Origin: Syngnathus acus
Taxonomy: Eukaryota; Chordata; Actinopteri; Syngnathiformes; Syngnathidae
Assembly: GCF_901709675.1 (NCBI RefSeq)
Contig: NC_051095.1
Coordinates: forward strand, 18,030,456 to 18,094,455
Length of the DNA: 64,000 bases
Direction: 5' to 3'
Under the pieces are notes generated by a model. The model saw only the letters and a program-made list of their open reading frames with translations, ran no database searches and was not told the DNA's origin. This document shows, in pieces, positions 41,119 to 56,381 of this stretch. Position 1 is the first letter of the stretch; each line of letters starts with the position of its first letter. A program made the position numbers and the translations under genes.

Positions 41119-44100
41119 GATTGGAGGTGATTTCAGGTGTGGTGTGCTGGAGTCACTCAGCAGCAGTCTTCCATCATCATCAATACCCTACTTAAGACAG
41201 ACTCAACCACAGTGTCAGATTTTCAATACTCAAACACAAACTTGTATATCTAAGTACTGCGCACCATTTTGCGACTTTAGAAAATCCTGATGTACTTTTG
41301 CTCCCAATTCCCAGTGTGCAGCACTGCCCATATTGCAAACACCCAGCAACCTTGGCACTGCTCCTGCTCCTATCACCACTCTACCCTGCTGAAAACAAAT
41401 TCAGAATCATCTCCACTCCATACTTTTGTCCTTCAACTACATGTGGGTCCTTTTGGAATCCTGTCAATTAGTTCATCAAAAAGTAAGGAAAACCAAATCA
41501 CCCCTCTATCCAGATACGTATGTGCCAAAATATAACAAAGCAAACATGACTAACATATTGTCGCTTATGTATTTGTTGAAATAAAATGCTACATTTCATA
41601 CATTACCACCCACTGAGTAATCCTTTGCCTACGCAATGGGGCTGCTCTCATTTGACATTAAGGGCCTGCCAATGTGGGCAGAAAGCACAAGAGTGTCCAC
41701 TGTTCTATTGTGAAAGCCCTTCTACACACAGACTGCAAGGACACGCAGTTACATTCCTAACAAGGATGACATTCTCTGCGCGACTGAGCACATTTAGTGT
41801 GTTGTTTGGTAACATCCACGGGGATGAGCATCAACAATGTAGGTCAGAAAAATAGCTGGTGGTTTTCTCCTCAATAAGTTTGAGTCTGATTATTAGTTTT
41901 ATTTTATTTTGTAAAAGAGCTGCAAAGTGAAGGTGACATGACAATTACTTACTGCAGTTAAGATCTAAATGGCTTTAAATGCTCCAATGTAGGGAGTTAA
42001 GCAACAGTTTTGCCTGCTTTGCTTTATTGGTGAATAAATAGGATTGTGTCAGTGCACCGGCGACTTTGAAGGCATAGTGTGTTAAATCTGTCGTTAATCT
42101 ACAAAGCAATTTTGAATTTTTAACTGCATGGGGGCAGGCTAGATAAAGTATATTTTTGCAGACCACCTGCAAGCAGGTCCTGCTTTGCACATTTAAAAAA
42201 GGCGTTTGCGTCTTTGTAAGCATGAATACAGTCGACTCCGCCAATCCAAGCGGTGCGTCACATTCCTTTTAAATGCCGCGCGAGAGGCATGCAGACAGTC
42301 CTTGACATTACAGACGCAGAAACTGATTTGCTCTTGTCCCATGGCAGGTTGAAGCGCAAAATTACGTTTATAAGGAACAAAAGTAAAAGAACTCCTCGAG
42401 TGAATGCTGTCTAGGCAGATATGATAAGAGGTGGCCCCTTGCAGACCCCTTTCCACAGTGATCATTTATGTCCGTGCGTGGGAACTACCCAACAAATGAA
42501 CTTATTTGCAGCTTGTAACCCTATTTGAGCGCCTCATGCCTTGGAGTTGGAAAACATTACACTCTGATTGGCTTTTGTGGTTAGAATCACATTATTTACA
42601 GAGTAAAAAATTTTAGGAGTGATTTGAAAGGTGCCAGCATATTGTAGCTTGTTCCCAAGTTGTAGTGCAGCTCAAGTCCATTTTAGCTACTTATCAGCCA
42701 AAATATTATCTCTGCCAAGTTATGAAAATATCTTGATTAGACTAATTTTGTATTTCTTAATAAAAGGCCCGAGCTGATCTTTGAAAACACTGAGTTACGT
42801 AGAAGTTATATAGAAGTTTTCTTTTGTGTTTTGTGACGTGTTTTAACATAAAACATTACACATAAAATATGAAGATGTGAATCCTTTCGATTTACACTCC
42901 AGTTGAAATCCACTGACTGTTAAGGTGATTAAACACCAGGCAAAGACACAAGAGAGGGCAGTTATGAAACCATGACCCTAATTTGTCCATTGTTTAGGTA
43001 ATGCAGTACAGACATAGTGTACCCCTACCCAGTCTCCACCACATACAGTTAGGCCCTTCAAAGACATTTCAGCTAACTATAGTCAGAAGGAATGTTCTCT
43101 CCTCTGTGAGCCCCATGACCTAAAAACTAAGCGAGGAGCCTGAGATTAGTGCGAGAGGTTAATGCGCGAATCCATGTGGGTCCGTTGATCCACCACCATA
43201 GAATGTCGCATACCATGACTTTAAGGGTAATGGAAAATGTGTTGGGCTCCTTGCATACCCCGAATTAGCATATCTGCACACATACACTGTGTGTGGCTCA
43301 CATGTGTCTAGGTTGCAGGCAAACTGAACTCAAGCTATTGTACAATGATTAAAAGAGAGAATAGCAGCATAAAGCAGCAATATAATATTGGTGAATGGGG
43401 TTTTGCAAGACGCCCACAACTTGTTCCAATAATTTTGCATTGTAGTCAACTGCTCATGTGGCCAGACTTTTGGGACACGCATCACAGATGGGTATTTTTA
43501 GAGTTTAGCACATGTGGTACACTCTTGGAAGGATACATGGAACATTAAATTATACATCTCAGATTGTATCAATTAAATGTTCTGGTTGAGAATGTAAGAG
43601 GAAGAGCAACCAATGACATTATATAGTATGTGGCCACCACATGCAAATAAGGGTTGTCTCGCTTGCTTGAAATACAATATTGCTCCATCATCATTTGGGA
43701 CAGCTTGAAGTGTCATTGACATGCAGTCACGCTAAGAAGACATGACATGTGCATTCATTTTGTCCTCAGGTAGATCTTTAGTTCATGGAAAGATTTTAAC
43801 AGCGCCTCTACCACGGGACATAGCCGGAATTTTTCAGTAGGGGGGAGAGGGTGACAAAACATTCCAGGTAATACATTTAATTCATTAATACATAATAAAA
43901 ACATGTTCACTGCATATATAAAAGATCCACTATCCTAACCCAACCTCAAAGGGTCTGAAGCAAAACATAATCACATACCGTCACTTTTTTCCATCTACAA
44001 TTATTACTACGCAAGTGTAACACAAAACAGCTGAAGAAACTAACCTTTGTCGCAAAAACGTTTGAATCCATTTTCTTTTTTTTTTTGCCTACTTCAGGTA

Positions 44101-45019
44101 GTATACCGTTCAGCAGTATAGGAACCAGTTTAAGAGGTGGGCAATTTACCAAACTTTGTGGTTCAATCATCTGTCCTTTTACCTTTGATTGACACCGACA
44201 GTAGAAATCAAACCTTCCTCACATAGATTCTAATAGTGTTTGCATTAAAATCAATTGTAAATGTGTTTTTTAAACGTACAGTTAACATGAATAAATGTTG
44301 GCGGATTATTAAGGGTTTAAGATCGCTGCGTCTATTTGAAAATGACAGGAAAGTCAAGTCCCCTGGCCACCATGTAGCGCCGCCTCTGTCAGTCCCCCAT
44401 GCAAAGTCCTGAGAAATTGCTGCAATTATTTTCAAACATCAAATAAGTAAAACTATCACCTTTTATAAAGAAAATGGTGAAAGCTTTGGCTCCTTTAATA
44501 GCGTAAATAGTAGGAAAATACACTTAAAATGTGAAAGCTATACGTATTTAGATTTTTACCATCGCTTTTTGGTTCATTTCGAAGGATCCTCAGGAGAGGT
44601 CCAGCAGAATCAGGAAACGTGTGGCCGTTTATTTTGCAAAGGTCTCAACAGTGACACTGGGAGTAACCGCCGCCCTTGGGCGACCGCCCACTGCTTTGAC
44701 AGCTGAGAGGAAATGACACTGAGACTGGCCACTGATCCTTCCTGTACAGCCAAAAAGTCGACAAGTCACAGTGGGCGTGGAGGAACTCACTTGTCTCCCA
44801 TGCCCAGCCAGAAGTAAAACATGCTTTGTGAGACAGCATAAAGAAGAAGGCTTTCCAGCATATATTTAATTTACAATCATTTTTACTCCAGGCTTCTGCC
44901 AAGTTTACTGTTAAAGTCCAAGCTTATCCTACATTTCAAAAACATGTTTCTTAGGATAACTAAAGACTCTAAATTAGTGAGTTTGAATGCTTGCTTGTCT
45001 ATTTATCCCCTCGTGATTG

Positions 45020-45105
45020 TGACCAGTTGACAGTGGACCATGCTTCTTACCCAAAGTCAGCTGGGATAAACTTCAGCTCACGCACGCCACAAGTGCAGCC
45101 AAAGG
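45020..45105 (+). mobile_element. Diverged fragment of the dispersed teleost repeat
   Basis: The phrase CCCAAAGTCAGCTGGGATAA, followed by CTTCAGCTCACGC, resembles the 3' part of the repeat (AGTCAGCTGGGATAGGCTCC in common copies). The surrounding sequence is strongly decayed. Confidence 0.45.
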
Positions 45106-47943
45106 TTTTAGCTTTGACTTGCATACAACCTGTTTATCAGGCATTCTGAGTATCCCCCCCTTTTTTTTTTACGTGTGGTCAACAACTTCCTGTGTTTGAA
45201 TAAGTGTCTAAACACTACGGACTTCACTTCCCAGGATTATTTTTCCATGTAAAGTTATCTACTAAGATTTTGGCTCATGCCAGAAAAAAATGAAAGTATG
45301 CCAAAGGTTATCATTCACATGAATATGAGAAAAAAATATTTGGTATGGGTTGTATTTTGTTGAAACACATTTGCATTACCAAAGTTGGGTTAATTTGCAG
45401 TTCTAAAGCAACAGTTACATAAATAGAACATTTGAAATGAATCACACAATCATTAAAGAATTGGAAAAGTTTCCGTTTTTAAAGTTGAGTGTATGTATTG
45501 TTTATAATAGGCTCAGAAACAGAGCAAATATGAGTCAATGGTGCATTAAGTACTCAAGCAGTCACAATTTCCATTTATTCAAACTCTTATTTATATAAAG
45601 CGTAGATGTCATGCTAGTTTCTTCTTGGTTTAGTTGATTCTTGGAAGCAATTCACAGTAAATATTGTTAGCCACATGAAGAAATTATTGTTTGTATTTGT
45701 CGCTGTAGCACCTCTATCATTGTTCTTTTCAAGCCTTTATCAGTTCAAGTTTACAATCAAGTTGTCGAACTGTCAGGGATTACTGTAAATTCCTTGTATT
45801 TCATTTACTGCTGACCTTTTCAACACATCTGTAGAGATTACATGTGTTTCTAAAAAACAAGAAGTCTTTAAGTTACTATTGATCCGATTCTATGAGATAT
45901 GATAGTCCTTGTTAAACGAGCCTCCACTTTCAGAGAAGTTGCCTAACTAAGCTCAAGAATTACATTGCACATGTTTGTCTTGATCCACTGTCCATTTCGT
46001 GTAAGTCAGCATTGTATGTAAAGCACTTGTCGTGCACTTCTATAGTACAATCAGCTCAAACAAAGCAGAGCCTCATTTGAAGAACACACGTGCACATAGT
46101 CCCTTTGACTGGGTAATATTGCGTGTGAAGACTAGAGTCTCAGCCTCCCGAGATTACGCAACACAAGGTTCGGCAATACCGACTAGCTCAATGGAATATG
46201 ATCCTTTGCGTGCCTGCTCCCTGGAACATTTTCCGGCTACATTTAAATGTCTGTTTGGATTTAATTTAATGACAGGTTTTATTGCAAAATGAAAAACAAA
46301 AACACAACGCTGAATTTTAAATTAGCTCAGGCATCTTAATTAAAAATAGTTCCTCTGGAAGATATAAAACTCAGAAAAGTGAAACAAGGATAGAGAGGAG
46401 AAAAATGAAGTTAAATAAACAAACCTAACATAATTCTGTTTTTTAGGACTCAAATCAAATAAAGGCGGACTACATTTCCACTTACATAAGAATCCAAATT
46501 CCACATGTGGCTGCTATGAATCACACGGGAAGCTATGTTGCCGTTTGACCTCCTTATGCAGACCAACCCAGTCTCATCAAAATCCAAATACAATACAAAA
46601 TCTCAATCTAGTAACAATTTCTAAACAGGATTTATGATCAACCCAATCATTTTTTGCATGCTGTTTCTTTTGTAATGTAACATAAAAGCAAAAATATTTG
46701 CATTCAGGAGTCCTTGTACATATCGTAATCATTGCCAATTTTGTATGAGATTAATCTATTTACATTTCTGTTACGTAAAAAGCATGCAAAAGAATATGTG
46801 GAGTAACTCCGATTTTGTTATTAACTGAGTGTTTCTCTAAGCTTGCATACTGTAAGCTATTGACTGACAAATGTGTGAAGAGGTGTGTGTTTGAGCTTGC
46901 ATTTATGCACACTATTGTGTGGTGAATCAGTAAATGCTCATTTTGTTCTCAACGATTAAATCTACAGGTGTTACACAAGCATTGTGGTCTTACCCTTTCC
47001 TTTCTACATTGGCTCCAGCAACACTGTTTGACAACATGAGAGAAAAAAAAAAGACATTGTTCTGCTGACAAGCCAGACAGACAAGCACAAATGGTTGTGA
47101 AGGGTGCCTTTGTCAATTGGAAGTAACTTACCTTGACCCACATTAGGCAGAGGCCCACCGTTAATCAGCCTCTGGGGTGGTAAATCACTATCTAATGCAA
47201 ACACACCATAGCGTGGCAGGACATAAAATTGGCACCAACCACAGCTGTTGGTTTTAAACTCTGAAGGCCCTGACCCGGCATCACTCCTTGGTTATCTCAG
47301 AATATTGCTTCACATATTGATGCTAGAAGAGTCAATGAATTGTGTTAGAGTGAACCCCCACATACCCATGTAATGCACAGACGCATTATTTAATGAGGTT
47401 TTTTTTTGTTCAATATACGTATATTCTAGTTCTTATGATGAAAAATGTAGCTGTGTAAAATACACTCAACGGAGATTCAGAAATACTGCCCTGGGAGGTT
47501 TATTGTTACCTCATTATCCAGCAGATTTGCTCTCGTTTCAAAAGCGTGTCAGTCAACAAGGTAAAGCTGCTTAAGAGTTCATGAACTGTTCTTGTTTCGC
47601 TGTGCCATAGTTGTGTATTTGTCAGTTGCTGTTCAGTCAGACACTTTTCAACAGTCTTTACTGTTACTGTGATCGTTTCACAAGAGGCAATATATGTTTC
47701 AACACTGTGTGTCTAACCTTGAATTTATGATGACATTTTTATGACTATGCGAACAAATTAACACATTGACACATATTCCACTCACGTGTTTTGTAATTTC
47801 CAATAATCACCATTATTTATTTAAAATGGAATAATTAATAAGGGGTCAGTTCCCCTTCATTAATAATGTCTACATTTGGAACGACTAAGACATTTAACTA
47901 AAATGTCAAGATTGGTCGAGCAAAATGTGTGTCAATGTGCCAG

Positions 47944-48393
47944 CAAGTGATGGTCAGAGATGACCTCATGAGAATTCAGATGGAAATTGCACAACAAAGC
48001 ACATTCATCATAGTTCCAAATACCCTGTAAAAAAATAGTATACATATCCATTTAGTATCCATTTTCTTACTGCTTTCCTTTACAAGCTATTGCAGCTGAC
48101 TTTGACACATCCTACTGTACGACCATTCTATGCTTTTTATTTTTTCATTTTTTCGACTTACTGCACCATCAAGTGATGGTCAGAGATGACCTCATGAGAA
48201 TTCAGATGGAAATTGCACAACAAAGCACATTCATCATAGTTCCAAATACCCTGTAAAAAAATAGTATACATATCCATTTAGTATCCATTTTCTTACTGCT
48301 TTCCTTTACAAGCTATTGCAGCTGACTTTGACACATCCTACTGTACGACCATTCTATGCTTTTTATTTTTTCATTTTTTCGACTTACTGCACC
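47944..48393. repeat. Exact tandem duplication, 226-bp period
   Basis: The block 47944-48167 is repeated at 48170-48393 without any difference that I could see over 224 bases. The two copies are separated by AT. No gene is inside. Perfect identity means either a very recent duplication or an assembly artefact. Part of the unit (ATCCATTTAGTATCCATTTT) faintly resembles a decayed dispersed repeat. Confidence 0.95.
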
Positions 48394-51300
48394 TGCAGGC
48401 CCGTTGTCACATAGTTTGCCAAAATATACATAATTTAAACATTTAAATCGGGAAACAGCAATAAACACAATATCATGTTCAAAACAGTCTATTAAAGGGA
48501 CATGATGTACTCCCATGGCGTGCTTTCTCTGTAGACCATTTATCATTATTACTGTTAGTCAGCTTTGAAGACGCTGAGGTGTCGATTTGCCTTGGGGGAG
48601 TTCATGTCGGCAACTAGCATTCCCAGCTGCTTGGTTTTGAGCTGACGGAGTGCCTGGGAGGAAGATGCAGCGTGTGAGAGTGCATCATGGAATGATGCCT
48701 TCGAGAAAGCAGACATACTTGAACTCATACGCCAAGTGCATAGTGTACATTCTCATAGTATTGAAATACAAATCAGCACGATGCAATTAGTCACCGGGTT
48801 GTAGGAGCAATTGAACTCGAACACCAAAGCAGGGGAGTCTCTTTTCTAAATCATTAGCCGACATTATAGTCTAAAGTACTCATTTGTTTGCAACAGCTCC
48901 ATTTTAATCGCACAATTTTACATCTTGCTGTCCTTTGACTTTTTAAATTCCAACAAAAATCATTTGTTATGCCCTATAAAACTTTTTAAATATAATGTAA
49001 GCTGGAACAAGGATGTAGTTAGTTGAATTGCTTGGATTGGTTTCCGCCACTTTTAGTGAGATCATTTACATGACCACTTGTTGCTATGCAGAGCTCATAA
49101 GCCTAAAACCGTGTCACCCAATTGACCAACACTGGCACATCCAATCACACTCAATAGATTCTGTTCAGACAAATTAAGATCTAGCAGCACGGTGATCCAA
49201 GGAATAGAAAAACAACAATACAACAATAAAAGAAATCAAACAGCCATGGGATAGGGTAAATAAATAAGATAAATGAGACAGATTGAGATTGTTATTAAAT
49301 TGGTTACAGTGACCAGAAAACAGATGACAGTATATTACTCTGAATGATGACCCAATTAAACTAATGGAACTCTGCAATAAAGCAAAAAATACCCTGAAAT
49401 ATGAAATAACAGATAGCAAACTTGGTGGTGTGTTTGTTGGAGCAATTTGAGCTTGATACACACATACTATTTTTGTCTGTACTGTAGACCATAATTCTAA
49501 CTTGGCTTGGACTCGGAGCTCTTTAAACGTGGTGATAGGAAAGACGAAAAAGGGGATTGCAGAGTGTGAAGTTAAAAATAACCATGTGTTTTTCTGCACA
49601 TGGCTCCAAGTCAAACATATGTCTCACTAGGATCGCATACAAAAAGCAAAAACAAACTCAGCAGCAAAACACAAGTCGTCTGCACATGCACTGGTAACGT
49701 CCCACTGTGAGACTGTTATGCAATGGATGACACAGTTGCCCTAATAAGTGATTGTTGTGCTGACTTCTTTTAGCTCAGGCAGGCACTGGCTAGACTCTTG
49801 GAGTTGGAGTCTAATTGGAGTTGTGTTGTTTGCTACGGTCTATGACTGCTTGATGTGATGTGTGGTATGGTGTTGGGATGTGTGCACAATACAGAGCCTG
49901 ACAGTAAACACGCACAATGTTACATAAAAGTGTGCATGTCTCCCCTGCGGCACATTCTTCACACCTTATGATCACCCCACCCTGCTCCAGTTAGTTGTGT
50001 GTGCCACAGTGTCTGCTACGCTGCTAAAAAAAAACGGTTCGGAGTGCTTTCTAAGATGTCATCACATGGCTGCTATTGCAGTTTTTTTCTCAGTCGCCTT
50101 GATACATTTCTCAGATCAGTTGCAATTTGCAAAACACTAAATGAATGCAATTCAGTTCAAGTGAGAACTGCCTGCTCTTTTGAGGTGTGGACTGCCACTC
50201 AGGTTTTGATGACAAACTGAGTATTCTAAATTGATAATTATACCTTTGTGTATGTGGGCCATAGATTGCAGGAGACTATTTCATAGTTCACTTTTCAAAA
50301 TTTGGCAAATTTCCAGTAAACTGGCTGATGTTGATCTGGCATACGTATGCAGAAACACATTATAAAATAAACCTGGATGTTTTGACATGTTGTTTAAAAT
50401 GGAAAATAATAGATGGGAATTGCAAGGGGAACAAATACACTGATGCACAATATCTATTTAGTAACACTCTACATTTGACTTCCAACAATTGTGTCAAGTC
50501 ATACACAAGTGGATGATCTGGACTGCATACTACATGCATTTATGTAATGTACTCCTCATTTCATTGTGATAAGTCTTATGTGGGTTTTCTCAGAAAACTC
50601 CCACTGGAGAATTGTGTCACAGATGCTCATGTGAAGTCTTAAGTTATAAATCAGTGCTGCTGCTGAAAGACTGTGTGCATGTCTTGACCTCCTCTCACGT
50701 GTTAACAATGTAGATTATGCCTATAGCCTTCTCAAAGATGCATAGTGGTTAAAAAAAAATCATTATTAATATGTATGTTAGATGAAGTAAACGAAATAGA
50801 TGAGTCAAATAGATGAATAGTTTTAGAGGAAAAATAGAAGTTGTGCCTCCACTAAAAGAATGCTTAATAAATGACTGACAGAGATGCGTTATATAACAAA
50901 ATGGTTATCCGTGTTATTTGCGTGGAATTGAAAGATGGCTCTAATTCTTTGAAAAACTGGAATGAAGACCCCCAAAAGAGTGGTATCATTAAAGTTGAAT
51001 TGTTGAATCAACTTGATGAAGTGTCGAGCCAGTATGTTGTTTTTTTCTGTGCCGCAACGACCTTTGTCCAAACGTTGCACTGTGAAAGAAATGCATTTGT
51101 TCCTTTAACACTCTACATTAAATACAAAATCAGATTTGACAAAAGAAAATGCATATGGAGAACATGTATTGGACCTAACCTCAACTATTTTAAATGTAAT
51201 GGTCACGACACCTTGTCTCTCTACTTGGCCAGTTCCTTCTCCAGAGTCTAACATTCTAACCCTCTAACAGTCCTGTCGACAGACACAACAAGGAGCTTCT

Positions 51301-53364
51301 AATGAAGACAATTGACATGTTAACAACAGTGACCCCTCAGTTTGAAAACTACAGAGAGCAATTGTGGCTCATTTTCAGATTATGTAACCAGCTGTCAGCA
51401 GTCATTTGCAGTCCTTTTGAACATCTTTACTTAGAACCTGGGCCAAGTCCTTACTCATATTACAAGAAATGCCATCTGCATCCAAAATGTCAACAAACAG
51501 TTGTTTAATTGTGATCTAACTTTTTTCAACAGTGACATTTCAGGGGAAGCAAAAGTTGTGATGGTCCACCCAAAAGAGTAAATTCTCCCTCTGCGTGCGA
51601 ACTTAACCACATTGAGGAAAATGTATCCCAGCGCAAGGCTAGAATTTCCATCTGAAACAGATGTGGGTATGATGATTGGTAGCCTTTTTTTTTTGTATTG
51701 CATAAGACTTGAAATCCAAAACAAACTCTTTCCTTTGCCACTTGATTGTGGGCAAAGTTCAGTCGAGTGTTTCTTACAATAATCATAGTTCAAGATCTTT
51801 TCAATTTCTGTTACAACGTCTTATAATCAGGACAAAGTACCGCTGTTGTTGCTGTGGCGACCCGAGTCCCTTAATTCAGTGTCCGGTGGACCAGCTGGCT
51901 CAACTCACATGTTAAACACAAACACTGCAATGAAAAACACTTGTTGATTGGTCGTTTTGCATGTTTGACCTTTTGCTTCTAAGCTGCAAGCTGCTTCCCA
52001 GTTTGTGGAAATTTAAGTAAAACCTTAGACAGTCTCAATTTTGAGGCCAACTTTTCTATATAGGGTTAAGCAAAGGAAGTAAAGCAAAAACCTTCTTGTT
52101 TGATCTTAGTTCTTAGCAAAAATGAAATGGTTTTTTTTTGCAAAGGCAATGGAATCTTGGTAAGTTTCTAGTGATTTTCTAAAACAGAATGTATCCAAAA
52201 ACGAATCTACAAAGACTGGTTTGGTTGAGGCTTCCTCAAGCATAGAGTCAATACTCAATACAAACAACTGCTGCTCCCGTTTGCTAATTTAAACAAATAA
52301 TCCATCCGGACGCTTATTAAACAAGAGCCCTGAATATTACTCATTAGTTTTGTCACAATACACAAGTTTCACCCAAAAAAATAAAAATAAGGACATTGCG
52401 TTCACTGGCTCGTGATTTGATCCACGGAAGTTCTTTTTGTCTAGCTGTCAAGTCTCTGTGCTCACAGTGCTGGATGGAGGACAGTCCTATGTAGGAAAGC
52501 CACAACATATCAAGTTACACATAGGCTGCACTGACTGTCTACAAATATGTCTGAGGGAAAATGCTACTGGGGACAAACGACCAAGATTCCAATCTACTGG
52601 AATCAGCATAACTTCACTATCATTAGTGGCCACACGGCTTCTCACACCACTGGAAAGAGAAACTGGTTTTGGAGATTGCTTTCACCAATACTCCACACCT
52701 TAACATTGTGAGACGTGTCTGTGCAAAGTTTGAAGAGCAAAGCAGGCTTTTGTTTTAATGAAAGCACATTTGTCCCGAGTAGGAACCTCATGGCCTTGTG
52801 CGTCACCAGCCTGCAATTTACACATCACATGCTTTTTATTGTCAGGCAGCCAGTCTGTAGCTCACAAAGTTGTTTACAAATACACATCATTTTGCAGACT
52901 TGTCACGATGGAGTTCCTATGACCAGGAATGCACGCTTTGTTTTGCCTTTAAGGACACTGAATGTCACTGAACTGCATTGCTGATTGATTTCACAACCAT
53001 AGCGGCGCAAAACGAAGTCAGCATGATTACACTTTTCAATTTTCCTGGACAATGCGTTCTTTTAAATTTAACACGCAAGACTATAGTTTGGAAAGCAGTC
53101 AAAGAACAGATCAGCTACAATTTATCATATGTTTACTGTCAACTGGATAAAGTTACTGAATAATTTAATTAGGCCAATGAACACTTGACATAATTGTTAG
53201 TTCTGTCAGTGGTAATAATTTCGCAAAACTATTGTGCGTGTAGTCAGAGTGCATCTCTATATCACTGCTATCACACAGAGGTGTTTTTAATGTTTTCATC
53301 TCAGGTAAACAAAAGTATTAAAACACCAACATGGGTCAAATTAAGACAAGTAGACCGTGATTGC
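48394..53364. other. Non-coding interval downstream of tsc22d3
   Basis: No gene was recognised. Frames of 146 codons (minus, 49174-49614) and 126 codons (plus, ATG at 50871) lack domains, splice signals and codon character, and look like chance in AT-rich DNA. Confidence 0.65.
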
Positions 53365-53381
53365 ATTCTGTAAACATAAGG

Positions 53382-53387
53382 TTTATT
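53382..53387 (-). terminator. tsc22d3: Poly(A) signal AATAAA of tsc22d3
   Basis: AATAAA occurs on the minus strand here. It is followed within about 50 bases by a GT-rich stretch (TGTTGGTGTTTT near 53315), the usual downstream element. Cleavage is expected roughly 10-30 bases beyond the signal. Confidence 0.7.
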
Positions 53388-53562
53388 GCAAATGTGCAGT
53401 TGTATCCAAAGAGGGTAGCAAAAAAATGTTTTGTGGATACCTTACAGCAACAATACCGTTATCTTTACAAAACACAGAAATCTTTAGGACTAACTAGAAA
53501 CAAGACTTCTCCTGTGAAGTTTTAACCCATGATCCTGCTGGTTGGCTTTTCTTTCTGCTGTT

Positions 53563-53568
53563 TTTATT
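53563..53568 (-). terminator. tsc22d3: Possible proximal poly(A) signal
   Basis: A second AATAAA on the minus strand lies 181 bases upstream of the distal one, within the 3' UTR. It may give a shorter transcript. The downstream GT-rich context is less clear. Confidence 0.35.
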
Positions 53569-54488
53569 AAAAAAAGAAAAGTCTTTGGTAGTTCGAAAAC
53601 AACAATCAGCAGAGCTTGAAGTAGAAATCTGTTTCTCTTACAGGCACTGTTGTCATGCCATTGTTTTAAGTTGGCATCGGGGTAGCAACACAGCAGATGC
53701 TATCATCTGAGATACCGTCCACTGCTTCTTTGTTCACCCGGCGATTTTACTTTACGCCTTCAGTGTCAGGAAAATAAACTCCAAAGAGCATATATTTTAC
53801 AAAACAACTGATTTTGTCAATAATAAAACAAACAACGAACAAAAAAACAAAACAAAAACAGAATATGGCCGGATGAATTTCCCACATGAGCAGCAAGCCC
53901 CAACTGCAGACAATACAACAGATTATTGATCAGTACAGTATATGAATCAGTTCACCAGCTTGATTATACTGCTCTAAGCTTCACCTCTGCTCATCCTGTT
54001 GATTATTTTGGTTTAAGTACATCAACGCGTAATACACGGAGGATAAGTCCTTGTTAATGTGGACGTGGGAATCCTTGAAACTAGCATTTGGACTTGGAAC
54101 TCATCCAGGAACTGGGGACTCCCCGCTTGTTAAAACATCTTAGGCGGGCCGACAGGAAGTAGCCTCACGCGTTCCAAGTCGGCGCCGGCAGGACCAGCCC
54201 AAACGAGAGCAAAAGGACAGTCGCTGGCAACCTTCCGTCTGAAAGCAAGCGCTCTATCGTGTCCAGCGGGCCCGCTCTTGATTCGGTGTCTGGCAGAAGA
54301 CACTGTTGGACGGGATCAGAGGACAGCCCTGACACAGCGCCGGTCTGACTTTTTGTGCTTATCAGAGTCAAGTGTTTGTCCCATCGAGCATTTGCGGCCA
54401 CAAGGCCATGCCCTCATTGCCACGACAGTTTTTCAGCGGCAGCAATTGTGTAGCGCAATAACATGGAGGTCCATTGCTGAAAAGGGAC

Positions 54489-54519
54489 AGTGGCTCTGCC
54501 CGCCCCAAGGCAGAGCCAC

Positions 54520-54520
<1 letters not shown>
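54489..54520 (-). other. Perfect 12-bp hairpin at the tsc22d3 stop codon
   Basis: AGTGGCTCTGCC and its exact reverse complement are separated by eight bases. In the mRNA the stem begins at the last base of the TAA stop codon. The arm TGGCTCTGC also repeats just upstream in the codons for the terminal GSA, so the 3' arm could pair with coding sequence instead. The structure is directly visible; any role in termination, stability or RNA-protein binding is inference. Confidence 0.8.
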
Positions 54521-56110
<1,590 letters not shown>

Positions 56111-56275
56111 GTTCAGTGCCAGACTCGTTTGAAAAATGCTTCTCGCCACGTTTGCGAGTAGTTTGTGTCTACTAAAATATCTAAATAAGTCCTCTTTGAT
56201 TCGGTCGAAGCACCACCTTCCAGGGTAAGTGCTGTGTCGTGATCTTTTCAGCTTCGCTTCCTTAGTGGGCGACTG
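56111..56275 (-). other. tsc22d3: tsc22d3 5' untranslated region (predicted)
   Basis: This is the interval between the predicted transcription start, about 30 bases below the TATA box, and the start codon. No ATG occurs on the minus strand here, so ribosome scanning would reach the GILZ start codon first. Confidence 0.5.
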
Positions 56276-56305
56276 TCTGCTGTGCTATTTTCTGCACCCG
56301 ACCAC

Positions 56306-56313
56306 TATATAAA
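56306..56313 (-). promoter_or_regulatory. tsc22d3: TATA box of tsc22d3
   Basis: The minus strand reads TTTATATA, 196 bases upstream of the start codon. Transcription would begin near 56275, giving a 5' UTR of about 165 bases without upstream ATGs. Two CRE-like elements lie 14-30 bases further upstream. Confidence 0.65.
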
Positions 56314-56326
56314 CGCCCTGGGTCCG

Positions 56327-56343
56327 TGACGTCAATGACGTAG
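56327..56343. promoter_or_regulatory. Paired cAMP-response-like elements
   Basis: A perfect palindromic CRE, TGACGTCA, lies at 56327-56334. One base further on is a second half-conserved site, TGACGTAG (56336-56343). Both are immediately upstream of the TATA box, a typical position for CREB/ATF control. cAMP-responsive induction of mammalian GILZ has been described, so the placement is plausible. Binding is not shown here. Confidence 0.65.
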
Positions 56344-56381
56344 GAATATTTTAGTCAAATTAGCTGATGGCTTTTGTTTTT

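Larger units (their letters stand above)
38485..47943. other. Non-coding interval
   Basis: No gene was recognised. The interval holds a TG-rich tract at 41053 and a decayed dispersed repeat at 45020. Open frames are short and unsupported. Confidence 0.7.
53365..54519 (-). other. tsc22d3: tsc22d3 3' untranslated region
   Basis: About 1.15 kb lies between the stop codon and the distal poly(A) signal. It contains no continuation of the frame. It begins with a strong hairpin, described separately. A second possible AATAAA lies at 53568-53563, so a shorter 3' UTR is possible. The length is similar to mammalian GILZ messages, whose 3' UTR is also long. The right boundary is known from the stop codon; the left boundary is inferred. 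Confidence 0.75.

Noticed and set aside
49174-49614. 146-codon minus-strand open frame
   Set aside because: No domain, hydrophobic composition driven by T-rich sequence, and no supporting signals.
50871-51251. 126-codon plus-strand frame with ATG start
   Set aside because: No known motif, AT-driven composition and no promoter or splice evidence. It is kept only as an unsupported possibility.
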